Assembly: GCA_016182365.1 (NCBI GenBank)
Contig: JACOXO010000004.1
Span: 1 to 62,594 of the forward strand
Direction: 5' to 3'
Length of the DNA stretch: 62,594 bases
Origin: Candidatus Gottesmanbacteria bacterium
GTDB lineage: Bacteria > Patescibacteriota > Microgenomatia > JACOXO01
Shown here: in pieces, positions 24,813-34,029 of the stretch
How positions within the stretch are numbered: position 1 is the first letter of the stretch
How the letters are laid out: each line of letters starts with the position of its first letter
Translations under genes and position numbers: made by a program
The notes under the pieces: model-generated
The model's input: only the letters and a program-made list of their open reading frames with translations
What the model was told of the DNA's origin: nothing
Database searches by the model: none

Positions 24813-27128
24813 ATGAACAAAAAGCTTGTTGTCTGGTTTGATGAGGTTGATAAGGATGATATTGGCTTGGTTGGCGGAAAAGGAGCAAATCTTGGTGAGA
24901 TGACCCAGGCTGGTTTTCCAGTTCCTCCCGGGTTTATTATTACCTCAGAAGCTTACTATCATTTTCTGGATGATAATAAATTAAGACCAAAGATTAAGGA
25001 TTACATTCAAAATTTAAATCACAATGACCAAAGAAGTTTAACATCAGTTTCCAGACAAATTAAATCCCTTATACTAAGAAGTCCAATACCTAAAGAAGTA
25101 GCGCTTCAAATAGTTTCCTATTATCACCAACTTCCCACATATATTCATGCTAAAAAGCAAAAACAGGATATGGTTTCCCATTTATTAAAGCATGTTAACC
25201 CTTCTTTTGTGGCTGTAAGATCTTCAGCCACTGCTGAGGATTTGCCGGGAGCATCTTTTGCCGGCCAGCAGGAGACTTATTTAAATGTTGTAGGAGATAC
25301 CAATGTTTTGAATAAAGTTAGAGCCTGCTGGGCATCATTATTTGAGCCCCGTGCTATTTTTTACAGAAGTGAGCAGAAATTTGACCATTTCAAAGTAGGA
25401 ATTGCAGTCCCAGTTCAAAAAATGATAAACAGTGAAACTTCCGGAGTGATGTTTACAGTTGATCCGTCAACAGGGGATAAGAAAAAAATTGTTATTGAGG
25501 CAATATTTGGTTTGGGTGAGTTTATTGTCCAGGGAATTGAGACTCCTGATCAATATATTGTTGATAAATACGCTCTGGAAATTGTAGAAAAGCATATTGC
25601 AACACAGGAGAAAGCGTTGGTAAGAGAAGGAAATAATAATGTTATTAAAAAGTTATCTTCAAGAATTCAATCCGCTCAGAAGATTTCCACGAGTCAGGTT
25701 ATGGAGCTTGCTACATTAGGAAAAAAGTTGGAAAGACACTATTTTTTCCCCCAGGATATCGAATGGGCAATTGAAAAAGGTCATGTGTACATAGTCCAGA
25801 CGAGGCCAATCACAACTATAGGCAAAAGGGGAAAGCCTCAAGTTGCTAAATTGGAAACTAACCAAAAGCCAATTCTGCTAGGTACTGCGGCATCACCAGG
25901 GATAGTTACTGGGCCAGTTACCATTCTAAAATCAGCCAAAGAAATCCATAAACTTAATACGGGTGATATTTTGGTAGCTAAAGAGACCAATCCGGATTAC
26001 GTTCCTGCAATGAGAAAAGCAGCGGCAGTTGTAACAGAAAGAGGCGGTAGGACATCCCATGCTGCAATTGTTTCAAGAGAACTTGGTATTCCTGCTGTTG
26101 TTGGAGTTTCTGATATTTTAAAAACATTAAAAACAGGGCAGGTGATTACCGTTGACGGGCAAACAGGAAATATTTATAAAGGTAGCCTAATATCACCCCA
26201 GGTTAAGGGTTTTAAGACGATAAATATTTCAGTTGATGTACCTAAAACTGCAACCAAAGTATATGTAAATTTAGCAGAGCCCCAGATTGCTGACCAAACT
26301 TCAAAACTTCCGGTTGATGGTGTTGGTTTATTGCGTGCAGAGTTTATGATTGCAGATATTGGCATTCATCCTAAAAAATTAATTGCTGATAAAAGACAGA
26401 GTGTATTTATAGATAAGTTGGCTGGCGGTTTAACTAAATTCTGCCAAGCTTTCTCCCCAAGGCCGGTAGTTTACAGGACTACAGATTTTAAGACCAATGA
26501 GTACAGAAATCTTATAGGTGGAAAAGCTTATGAGCCGGAAGAGCCTAATCCAATGCTGGGGTTCAGGGGTGCAAACAGGTATATAGCCTCAAGTGACGTT
26601 TTTGAGCTTGAGTTAAGAGCCATAAAACAGGTAAGAAACAAAGGCGGGTTTAAAAATTTGTGGGTAATGATCCCTTTTGTACGAACTATTGATGAACTGT
26701 TTAAAGTCAAACGAATAATGGCTGCAGAAGGTCTTATAAGGACTCCTTCATTTAAGCTGTGGATGATGGTTGAAATTCCCTCAAACGTAATACTTCTTGA
26801 TAAGTTTATAGATGTGGGTATTGATGGAGTTTCTGTAGGCTCCAACGACTTAACCATGCTTATATTAGGTACTGATAGGGATAACAGCGAAGTGGCTGGA
26901 GTATTTGATGAGAAAAATGAAGCAGTTCTTTGGGCCCTTGAAAAAGTTATAAAAACGTGTCATAAACGTAAGATTACATCATCAATCTGCGGCCAAGCTG
27001 CATCAGATTATCCGGATTTGGTTGAGAAGTTGGTTTCATGGGGAGTTACATCGGTTTCTGTTAATCCTGATGCAGTTGTTAATACAAGACAGATCGTACA
27101 TCAGGCTGAAAAGAAAGTAGGAAAATGA
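24813..27128 (+). CDS. ppsA: Phosphoenolpyruvate synthase (pyruvate, water dikinase)
   Basis: 771 aa. ATP-grasp half (VGGKGANLGEMTQAGFPVP; VRSSATAEDLPGASFAGQ), the phospho-histidine swivel domain (ERGGRTSHAAIVSRELGIPA) and a C-terminal TIM-barrel (SVGSNDLTMLILGTDRD; SICGQAASDYP). It makes PEP from pyruvate and ATP, opening the gluconeogenic operon. ATG 24813 is chosen because TATACT lies 8 nt before it. The TGA overlaps the enolase ATG. Confidence 0.93.
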   Translation: MNKKLVVWFDEVDKDDIGLVGGKGANLGEMTQAGFPVPPGFIITSEAYYHFLDDNKLRPKIKDYIQNLNHNDQRSLTSVSRQIKSLILRSPIPKEVALQIVSYYHQLPTYIHAKKQKQDMVSHLLKHVNPSFVAVRSSATAEDLPGASFAGQQETYLNVVGDTNVLNKVRACWASLFEPRAIFYRSEQKFDHFKVGIAVPVQKMINSETSGVMFTVDPSTGDKKKIVIEAIFGLGEFIVQGIETPDQYIVDKYALEIVEKHIATQEKALVREGNNNVIKKLSSRIQSAQKISTSQVMELATLGKKLERHYFFPQDIEWAIEKGHVYIVQTRPITTIGKRGKPQVAKLETNQKPILLGTAASPGIVTGPVTILKSAKEIHKLNTGDILVAKETNPDYVPAMRKAAAVVTERGGRTSHAAIVSRELGIPAVVGVSDILKTLKTGQVITVDGQTGNIYKGSLISPQVKGFKTINISVDVPKTATKVYVNLAEPQIADQTSKLPVDGVGLLRAEFMIADIGIHPKKLIADKRQSVFIDKLAGGLTKFCQAFSPRPVVYRTTDFKTNEYRNLIGGKAYEPEEPNPMLGFRGANRYIASSDVFELELRAIKQVRNKGGFKNLWVMIPFVRTIDELFKVKRIMAAEGLIRTPSFKLWMMVEIPSNVILLDKFIDVGIDGVSVGSNDLTMLILGTDRDNSEVAGVFDEKNEAVLWALEKVIKTCHKRKITSSICGQAASDYPDLVEKLVSWGVTSVSVNPDAVVNTRQIVHQAEKKVGK

Positions 27129-28393
27129 GCAAAATAACAAAAGTATATGCAAGGGAAATATTAGATTCCCGGGGTAACCCGACGATTGAGACTGCTGTTT
27201 ATTACCAAAATGGATTTGCTACAGCATCAGTACCTTCCGGTTCTTCAACAGGTAAATACGAAGCAGTTGAACTAAGAGACAATGATCCCAAAAGGTTTAT
27301 GGGTATGGGTGTTAAAACGGCTGTAGATAATGTAAATAAAATATTGGGTCCGGCAATAATTGGTATGGATTTAGAGGACCAGTTTGCTGTTGATAAGAAA
27401 ATGATTGATATGGATGGGACTGAGAATAAATCCAAGCTTGGGGCAAATAGTATATTGTCAATTTCAATGGCAGCAGCCAAAGCTGCATCTTATGCTCAAA
27501 AAATTCCGCCCTACTTATGGTTTAATAAGTTATTTACTACTCTTGGTGGTAAAGCAAAAGTTATTATTCCAACACCAATATTAAATGTAATAAATGGCGG
27601 TAAGCATGGTACCGGAAATTTAGATTTTCAGGAATTTCAGATAATTCCAGCCAGCATTAAAAATTATCCTGAAGGTTTAAAGGCCTGCACAGAAGTTTAT
27701 CATGCAATTGCCAAGGTTCTAGAGTATAGAAATGCAATTCATGCAATTGGCGATGAAGGCGGTTTTGCCCCTAACCTATACACCAACCTTGATGCTATGG
27801 AAGTTATTATTCAAGCAATCAAAGAGGCCGGGTACACCCTTCAAAAAGATATTTTTTTAGGACTTGATATTGCCCCCGCATTTTTCTACAAAAGTGGCAG
27901 ATATCAGATAAAAGATGTTACAGAGCATTATGATGCTGATAAGTTTATTGACTATATCCAAAAACTTCATGATTCCTATCACCTTTTAACTCTTGAGGAT
28001 CCGTTATTTGAAGATGAGTGGGATAAATGGGTGAAGATTACTAAACAGCTAGGTTCGGAGGTTCATATAATAGGCGACGATTTGCTAGTTACCAATCAAA
28101 AGAAGTTACAAAGGGCAATTGACAGTAAAGCCTGTAACGCAATTCTTGTTAAACCAAATCAAATTGGGTCTGTACTTGAGACTTTATCTGTTGTTAAACT
28201 GGCAAAAGACCATTCATTTAAAACAGTAGTGTCACATAGATCCGGAGAGACAGATGATTATATAATTGCCGACTTTGCAGTTGGTGTGGGATCTGATTTT
28301 GTCAAATTCGGAGCCCCGGCAAGAGGCGAACGGGTGGTTAAATACAATCGCTTGCTTACAATTTCCTATGAAACTCAGGGAGTATTACTGTGA
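27125..28393 (+). CDS. eno: Enolase
   Basis: 422 aa, normal length. EILDSRGNPTIET, GDEGGFAPN, the metal ligands in GLDIAPA/LEDP/GDD and VKPNQIGSV, and SHRSGETDD are all present. It interconverts 2-phosphoglycerate and PEP, linking PpsA and phosphoglycerate mutase. Overlaps both neighbours by 4 bp. Confidence 0.97.
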   Translation: MSKITKVYAREILDSRGNPTIETAVYYQNGFATASVPSGSSTGKYEAVELRDNDPKRFMGMGVKTAVDNVNKILGPAIIGMDLEDQFAVDKKMIDMDGTENKSKLGANSILSISMAAAKAASYAQKIPPYLWFNKLFTTLGGKAKVIIPTPILNVINGGKHGTGNLDFQEFQIIPASIKNYPEGLKACTEVYHAIAKVLEYRNAIHAIGDEGGFAPNLYTNLDAMEVIIQAIKEAGYTLQKDIFLGLDIAPAFFYKSGRYQIKDVTEHYDADKFIDYIQKLHDSYHLLTLEDPLFEDEWDKWVKITKQLGSEVHIIGDDLLVTNQKKLQRAIDSKACNAILVKPNQIGSVLETLSVVKLAKDHSFKTVVSHRSGETDDYIIADFAVGVGSDFVKFGAPARGERVVKYNRLLTISYETQGVLL

Positions 28394-30018
28394 TTCAACC
28401 GACAGGTCTTATTGTTCTTGATGGCTGGGGTATTGCACCTGCAGGTGCCGGTAATGCAATTAGTCTTGCCAAAACCCCAAATTTTAATAGATTCTGGTCA
28501 TTATATCCGCATACTAAATTAATAGCATCCGGAGAGGCTGTAGGTTTGCCAAGGGGAGAGGATGGGAATACTGAAACCGGACACTTAAATTTAGGTGCGG
28601 GTAGGATTGTATATCAGGACTTGCCAAGGATAAATCTGGCAATTGCTGATGGAACTTTTTTTCAGAATAAAGCATTTGTAGAGGTTGTAGCACATGTTAA
28701 AAATAATAATTCCGCCCTCCACCTGGTTGGTCTTATTGGTTCAGGAGGAGTCCACTCTAATATAGAGCATTTATTTGCGCTTCTTCATTTATGCAAAGAA
28801 CAGAAACTTGAGAGAGTTTATATTCATGTAATTACAGACGGTAGAGATTCTCCACCAAGATCAGCTGTTGAGTATTTGACATCTGTTGAAAAAGAAATAG
28901 GGACAATAAGTTTAGGACAAATTGCTAGTGTTATGGGCCGTTACTATGCTATGGATAGGGATAGAAGGTGGGACAGGACAGAAAAAGCCTACTTGGCGCT
29001 AACTTCGGGAGTTGGTTTGAAGGCAACTAATGCAAGGGAAGCAATAGAAAGTGCATACAGTAACAAGCAGACTGATGAGTTTATATCCCCAACTTTAATA
29101 CATAAAAACGAAAATCCTATTGGTCTTATTAAACAAAATGACGGTGTAATCTTTTTTAATTTCCGTATAGACAGGCCTAGGCAGCTTACCAAAGCGTTTG
29201 TTCTAGATGATTTTGAGGGAAGAGCCGGTATTGTTGGTTTTGATCCATATGCTGTCAAATATCAAAAAAAACATATCCTGGAAAAAGAGCCGGAATATAC
29301 CCTATTTAATAGGGGAGTGAAGATTCAAAATTTGTTTTTTGTTACCATGACTGAATACGAAAAAGATTTGCCGGTACATGTGGCTTTTCCGCAGCTGCAA
29401 ATTGATATGCCCCTAGGAAGAGTGATTGCTGATCGGGGATTAAGGCAGCTTAGAGTATCTGAGACAGAAAAAGAAAGATTTGTCACATTCTATTTCGACG
29501 GATACAGAGAGGTTCCTTTCCCAGGTGAGGACAGGCTTATAATCCCATCCCCCCATGTACCTACTTATGATTTAAAGCCAGAAATGTCCAGTTTTGAGAT
29601 GACTGATGCACTCCTACATAGATTATCTTCTGAGGAGTATTCCTTTTTTATAATAAATTTTGCAAATCCTGACATGGTGGCACATACCGGAGTTATTCCG
29701 GCAGCTGTAGTTGGTCTTGAGGCAACAGATGACTGTGTAGGTAAAATAGTAAGAGCTGTTATGGCATTGGGAGGATCTTGTGTTATCACTGCCGATCATG
29801 GTAACGTAGAGGAAATGATAGATCCCAATACCGGGGGAATAGATACAGAGCATTCAACATACCCGGTACCGGCGATATTTATAAACAAGGATTTTGAGGG
29901 AAGATCTGTTGAGCTCGAATCGGGGATACTTGCTGACGTTGCACCAACGATCTTGCGACTTATGAACATACCCAAGCCCAGTGTTATGACTGGTAAGGAC
30001 CTTTTACAAAGCCTGTAA
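28390..30018 (+). CDS. gpmI: 2,3-bisphosphoglycerate-independent phosphoglycerate mutase
   Basis: 542 aa with GTG start overlapping the enolase stop. Metal-site motifs LIVLDGWG, HVITDGRDSPP, GRYYAMDRD and C-terminal ADHGNVEEM are intact. The phosphoserine loop, normally NSEVGH, reads NTETGH: Thr61 replaces the catalytic Ser and Thr63 the Val. Related alkaline-phosphatase-fold enzymes can use Thr, so activity is plausible. It interconverts 3- and 2-phosphoglycerate. Confidence 0.93.
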   Translation: MIQPTGLIVLDGWGIAPAGAGNAISLAKTPNFNRFWSLYPHTKLIASGEAVGLPRGEDGNTETGHLNLGAGRIVYQDLPRINLAIADGTFFQNKAFVEVVAHVKNNNSALHLVGLIGSGGVHSNIEHLFALLHLCKEQKLERVYIHVITDGRDSPPRSAVEYLTSVEKEIGTISLGQIASVMGRYYAMDRDRRWDRTEKAYLALTSGVGLKATNAREAIESAYSNKQTDEFISPTLIHKNENPIGLIKQNDGVIFFNFRIDRPRQLTKAFVLDDFEGRAGIVGFDPYAVKYQKKHILEKEPEYTLFNRGVKIQNLFFVTMTEYEKDLPVHVAFPQLQIDMPLGRVIADRGLRQLRVSETEKERFVTFYFDGYREVPFPGEDRLIIPSPHVPTYDLKPEMSSFEMTDALLHRLSSEEYSFFIINFANPDMVAHTGVIPAAVVGLEATDDCVGKIVRAVMALGGSCVITADHGNVEEMIDPNTGGIDTEHSTYPVPAIFINKDFEGRSVELESGILADVAPTILRLMNIPKPSVMTGKDLLQSL

Positions 30019-30029
30019 TCAAAAGAGCA

Positions 30030-30101
30030 ACAGATCAAGAGAACAAAAGAACAAAATTAATAAAAATAATTTGATCATTTGATCCTATGATCTCTTGATC
30101 T
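30030..30101. repeat. Inverted repeat in the gpmI-FBP gap
   Basis: AGATCAAGAG (left) and CTCTTGATCT (right) form the outer arms of an imperfect palindrome with inner TTGATCATTTGATC words. No gene. It may be an mRNA hairpin between the two parts of the gluconeogenic block. Confidence 0.55.
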
Positions 30102-30108
30102 ATTGAGT

Positions 30109-31239
30109 ATGAAAACTACACTGTCCGTCATAAAAGCTGATATTGGCTCAATTGGAGGCCATGAAAAACCAAGCAAAGCAATAGTTAATAGGATAACAGA
30201 GATAATTGACAGCGCCAAACCCCTGCTTATATCTGACTATTCAATTTTTTCTGTAGGAGATGACAATGTAATTCTAATGGTCCATAAAAATGGTGTAGAT
30301 AATCCTTCTATACATAAACTTGCCTGGGATGCATTCACAGAAGGAACCAAAGTAGCCAAGTCTCAGGGTTTATATGGAGCAGGACAGGACATGCTTATCA
30401 ATTCTTTTTCGGGAAATGTTAAAGGTTTAGGCCCTGGATCATGTGAAATGGAATTTGAGGAAAGGCCTAATGAGCCGTTCTTGCTGTTTATGTGCGATAA
30501 AACAAATCCGGGCGTTTTTAACCTTCCTTTTTTCAGAAGTTTTGCAGATCCTTTCCACAATGCCGGCTTTTTATTATCAACAGAAATTGCCAAGGGTTTT
30601 GAATTTACAATCATGGATGTTACAGATGTTAAAAATGACAGAATAATTGTTCTTAATGCTCCCCAGGATTATTACGATTTGGCAACACTACTGCGTGATC
30701 CAGAGACTTATGTAATTGAATCAATAAGGTCCCGGGCAAATGGAGATATTGCTGTAGTTGTCTCAACTTCCCGACTTCATAATATTGCAGGAACATATAC
30801 AGGCAAAGATGATCCGGTTGCTTTAGTTAGATCCCAAAAAAGTTTTCCTTCAACAGGTGAGATTCTTTCTCCTTGGGCAACAGCTCATTTTGTTGCAGGA
30901 GATAATAGAGGTAGTCATCATGTGCCTGTTATGCCGGTTAAACTATTCTCAACAATATCTTTTTTTGATGGTCCGGCAATTGTCCAGGCTGCAGGTTTTT
31001 GTGTGCACGACGGCAAACTTACAGAATATGTTGATCTGTTTGATCATCCCTTCTGGAGGACTATTCAGGATAAGGCAGCCAGGAAGTTTATGGATATAAG
31101 GGAGCAGGGTTTTTTCAATCCGGCCATGGTTGGGATGAATGAGCTTGAATATACGGGTGTTGTTGAGAAAATAAAAGTGTTAAATAAAAAGTTTAAAATC
31201 CGTAAAAAGAAAAAACATACCCTTATAGAATCATCATGA
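30109..31239 (+). CDS. Archaeal-type fructose-1,6-bisphosphate aldolase/phosphatase (class V FBPase)
   Basis: 376 aa. Starts TTLSVIKADIGSIGGH, and has DKTNPGVFNLP, FADPFHNAGF and TYTGKDDPVALVR, in which the Tyr and Lys of the Y-x-x-K-D-D motif correspond to the aldolase Schiff-base site. The family condenses triose phosphates and dephosphorylates FBP, a one-way gluconeogenic step, mainly in archaea. ATG 30109 preferred to the TTG 6 bp earlier. Overlaps the synthetase gene by 4 bp. Confidence 0.9.
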   Translation: MKTTLSVIKADIGSIGGHEKPSKAIVNRITEIIDSAKPLLISDYSIFSVGDDNVILMVHKNGVDNPSIHKLAWDAFTEGTKVAKSQGLYGAGQDMLINSFSGNVKGLGPGSCEMEFEERPNEPFLLFMCDKTNPGVFNLPFFRSFADPFHNAGFLLSTEIAKGFEFTIMDVTDVKNDRIIVLNAPQDYYDLATLLRDPETYVIESIRSRANGDIAVVVSTSRLHNIAGTYTGKDDPVALVRSQKSFPSTGEILSPWATAHFVAGDNRGSHHVPVMPVKLFSTISFFDGPAIVQAAGFCVHDGKLTEYVDLFDHPFWRTIQDKAARKFMDIREQGFFNPAMVGMNELEYTGVVEKIKVLNKKFKIRKKKKHTLIESS

Positions 31240-32945
31240 AAACAAAGATACTTTCTGTTGCAAGTAAAAGACTTGTTTTTAAACCAAATCTAGCAGATTA
31301 TGAAAAGGAGTATAAGCGCTTTTCCTACACAGAGCATGAATTTGAACTTTCATATTTAAATGATCATAAAATTAACGCCGCTTATAATGCCGTTGACCGT
31401 CACATTATCTCATGGCGGAAGAATAAAATTGCTTTGTTTTGGGAAGGTGAAGATGGGACAGCAAAAAAGTACTCTTTTTTAGACCTTTGTATACTCTCAA
31501 ATAAATTTGCCAATGTACTTAAAAAATATAAAGTAAAAAGAGGGGATCGAGTATTTATTTTTCTTCCTCGTGTTCCAGAGCTGTATATTTCATTTTTGGC
31601 GATTTTAAAAATTGGAGCAATAGCAGGTACCCTTTTCTCCGCTTTCCAATCCCAAGCGCTTGAAGACAGACTTGGTAATAGTGATGCCAAAATTCTAATT
31701 ACCAATAGTGAGCTAAAAAAAAGAGTCGATGTGGTTAGGAAAAACTTACCTAAACTTGAGAAAATTATTACTGTTGAGGAAGAGTTTTGGAAAGAAATCG
31801 AGAAAGCCAGTAGTGCGTTACATATAGCTGCCATGTCCAAGTCTGATCCTGCCTTTATGCTCTATACTTCAGGAACTACCGGAAAACCAAAAGGAGTAGT
31901 ACACCAGCACTATGCTATTTTGCACGAACATTTAACTGCAAAATGGGTACTTGATATTAAAGATGAAGATACCTATTGGTGTACTGCAGATCCGGGTTGG
32001 GTTACTGGCATTGCCTACGAGATTCTTGGTTCCTGGAGCAATGGTGTTTCAACTTTAGTGTACGAGGGTCGTTTTGATCCGGAAAAATGGTATGATCTTC
32101 TATCGCGCTACCGGATTACCGTTTGGTATACAGCTCCAACAGCAATTCGAATGCTTGCAGCAGCTTCTGCAAAGCTGGTTAAAAAATATGATCTTTCATT
32201 TCTTCGTCATATGGCGAGTGTTGGCGAACCTCTAAATCCTGAACCAATTTACTGGGGTTTAAAGGCGTTCGGCAAACCCTTCCATGATAATTATTGGCAA
32301 ACAGAAACAGGCGGTATTGTAATTGCTAATTATCCTAGTTTACCTATAAAACCGGGATCAATGGGTAAACCAGTTCCAGGAATTACTGCGGCAATTGTTG
32401 ATGATAAGGGACACGAGTTAGGTCCGCAAAAAGAAGGAAACCTTGCTTTGAAACCAGGTTGGCCCGGAATGATGATCAAAATCTGGAGGCGTGCAGAAAA
32501 ATATAACAGTTATTTTAAAAATGGTTGGTATATTACTGGTGATAAAGCCTATAGAGATGAAGACGGTTATTATTGGTTTATAGGGAGAAGCGATGATGTA
32601 ATTAAAACTTCAGGAGAACGGGTAGGACCTTTTGAAGTTGAATCGGCTCTTATTGGACATCCATCAGTTATTGAAGCCGGTGTCATTGGTAAACCGGATC
32701 AGATGAGAGGAGAGATTATTAAAGCATTTGTTGTCTTAAAGAAAGATGTTCAAGCGAATGATAAATTAAAAGAAGAAATTTCCCTATTTGTAAAAAAGAA
32801 TTTGGCTGGACACGCTTATCCTAGAGAAATTGAGTTTATTGATAAATTGCCAAAGACTAGAAGCGGTAAAATTATGAGAAGAATCCTTAAAGCCAAAGAA
32901 CTCGGGCTTCCAATTGGAGATACCTCAACTCTTGAAGAATACTAA
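31236..32945 (+). CDS. AMP-forming acetyl-CoA/acyl-CoA synthetase
   Basis: 569 aa. P-loop-like YTSGTTGKPKGVVH, WCTADPGWVTG, NYWQTETGG, and the hinge and C-terminal lysine region (PKTRSGKIMRRI) define an ANL enzyme close to acetyl-CoA synthetase; it is shorter than the ~650 aa canonical AcsA. It activates acetate or a short acyl group to CoA thioester. Its ATG overlaps the FBP aldolase/phosphatase stop. Confidence 0.9.
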   Translation: MKTKILSVASKRLVFKPNLADYEKEYKRFSYTEHEFELSYLNDHKINAAYNAVDRHIISWRKNKIALFWEGEDGTAKKYSFLDLCILSNKFANVLKKYKVKRGDRVFIFLPRVPELYISFLAILKIGAIAGTLFSAFQSQALEDRLGNSDAKILITNSELKKRVDVVRKNLPKLEKIITVEEEFWKEIEKASSALHIAAMSKSDPAFMLYTSGTTGKPKGVVHQHYAILHEHLTAKWVLDIKDEDTYWCTADPGWVTGIAYEILGSWSNGVSTLVYEGRFDPEKWYDLLSRYRITVWYTAPTAIRMLAAASAKLVKKYDLSFLRHMASVGEPLNPEPIYWGLKAFGKPFHDNYWQTETGGIVIANYPSLPIKPGSMGKPVPGITAAIVDDKGHELGPQKEGNLALKPGWPGMMIKIWRRAEKYNSYFKNGWYITGDKAYRDEDGYYWFIGRSDDVIKTSGERVGPFEVESALIGHPSVIEAGVIGKPDQMRGEIIKAFVVLKKDVQANDKLKEEISLFVKKNLAGHAYPREIEFIDKLPKTRSGKIMRRILKAKELGLPIGDTSTLEEY

Positions 32946-32967
32946 GTTTGGTGTAAAATATAATAGA

Positions 32968-33174
32968 ATGCCAGATATTATTCAAACTAACCCAAATGTT
33001 TTAGGAGGAATGCCAGTAATAAAGGGTACAAGAATACCTATTGCTAGGATAATGGCCTTAATAGGTATGAATTACACGCTAAAAAAAATTAAATACGAAT
33101 ATCCTAAATTATCAAAATTAACAAAAAAACAGTTAGCGGAAATACTTACCTATTACAAAAATAATTTGAACTAA
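32968..33174 (+). CDS. DUF433 antitoxin-like protein, orphan
   Basis: 68 aa from ATG 32968: GGMPVIKGTRIPIARI is the DUF433 signature (winged-helix, usually paired with a PIN-like DUF5615 toxin). No partner toxin follows; the next gene is convergent rsmI. TAAAAT/TATAAT boxes at 32954-32964 precede the start; the longer in-frame start inside the synthetase gene is unlikely. Confidence 0.8.
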   Translation: MPDIIQTNPNVLGGMPVIKGTRIPIARIMALIGMNYTLKKIKYEYPKLSKLTKKQLAEILTYYKNNLN

Positions 33175-33881
33175 AAGAGAATTACAAACTCGCCTTTGGG
33201 TTGAGAAAAGTGCGTGATGGCTTCGGATATGGTTCCTCTAAATATTTCTTCATGAATTTTTGTAAGTTCTCGGCAGATAACAATATGTTTATCTCCAACT
33301 ACATTGATTAAATCAGTTAACGTCTGATTAAGACGATGAGGGGTTTCATAAAAGATTAATGTAGGTTTATGTTCTAATGTTTCGAAACATAGTAACAAGG
33401 ATTTTATAAATTTAAGACGTTTGTTTTGTTTTTTGGGGAGGTATCCGCCAAAATAAAAATTATGGACAGGAAGTCCGGATATTGACAATGCTGTTATTGC
33501 AGCAGTTGGTCCTGGTATTGGAATTACTTTGATATTCCTTCTGATAGCTTCTCTAACTACTACAAAACCCGGGTCTGAAATTAGGGGTGTGCCGTTTTCA
33601 GATATCAATCCGCAGTTTTTTCCATCCAGTAAGTGGTTTATAACCTCAGGTGCTTTGGTATTTTCAACTTCGTCATAATATGGGATTAGAACTGGCTTTT
33701 TAAAGCTTAGTGGAATAAGTGACGTGTATCTTTTTTGTATTTCAGTCAGAAGTATTCCAGTTGTCCTGGTGTCTTCACATAAAAGATAATCAACGCTAAA
33801 AATAGTTTTTATAGCTCTGACTGCTATATCCTCTAAATTACCAATTGGAGTGGAAATTATATATAAAGCACCCTTGTCCAT
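33171..33881 (-). CDS. rsmI: 16S rRNA (cytidine-1402-2'-O)-methyltransferase
   Basis: 236 aa. Begins LYIISTPIGNLEDIAVRAI and has LCEDTRTTG, ISENGTPLISDPG, IPGPTAAITALSISGLP and FYETPHRL, the full RsmI tetrapyrrole-methylase-fold pattern. The usual C-terminal extension is trimmed. TATAAT ends 7 nt before the ATG. Confidence 0.95.
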   Translation of the reverse strand: MDKGALYIISTPIGNLEDIAVRAIKTIFSVDYLLCEDTRTTGILLTEIQKRYTSLIPLSFKKPVLIPYYDEVENTKAPEVINHLLDGKNCGLISENGTPLISDPGFVVVREAIRRNIKVIPIPGPTAAITALSISGLPVHNFYFGGYLPKKQNKRLKFIKSLLLCFETLEHKPTLIFYETPHRLNQTLTDLINVVGDKHIVICRELTKIHEEIFRGTISEAITHFSQPKGEFVILF

Positions 33882-33926
33882 AAGCTGTATTATATCAATA
33901 ATATATAATACATTTATACCCTATAC

Positions 33927-33980
33927 CCAAGGTGCCGCCTCAATTCCACCTTAGAGGTGGAATAGCTACGACACCTTTGG
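33927..33980. repeat. Double hairpin element in the rsmI-dedA gap
   Basis: Outer arms CCAAGGTG and CACCTTTGG enclose a perfect inner hairpin ATTCCACC-TTAG-AGGTGGAAT. It is more GC-rich than the flanks. It lies between two divergent promoters and has no T-run. Not seen elsewhere in the window. Confidence 0.75.
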
Positions 33981-34029
33981 TAATCAATATATATGAAATT
34001 ATAATGAAGTTGTGCTATAGTTGAGTTTT

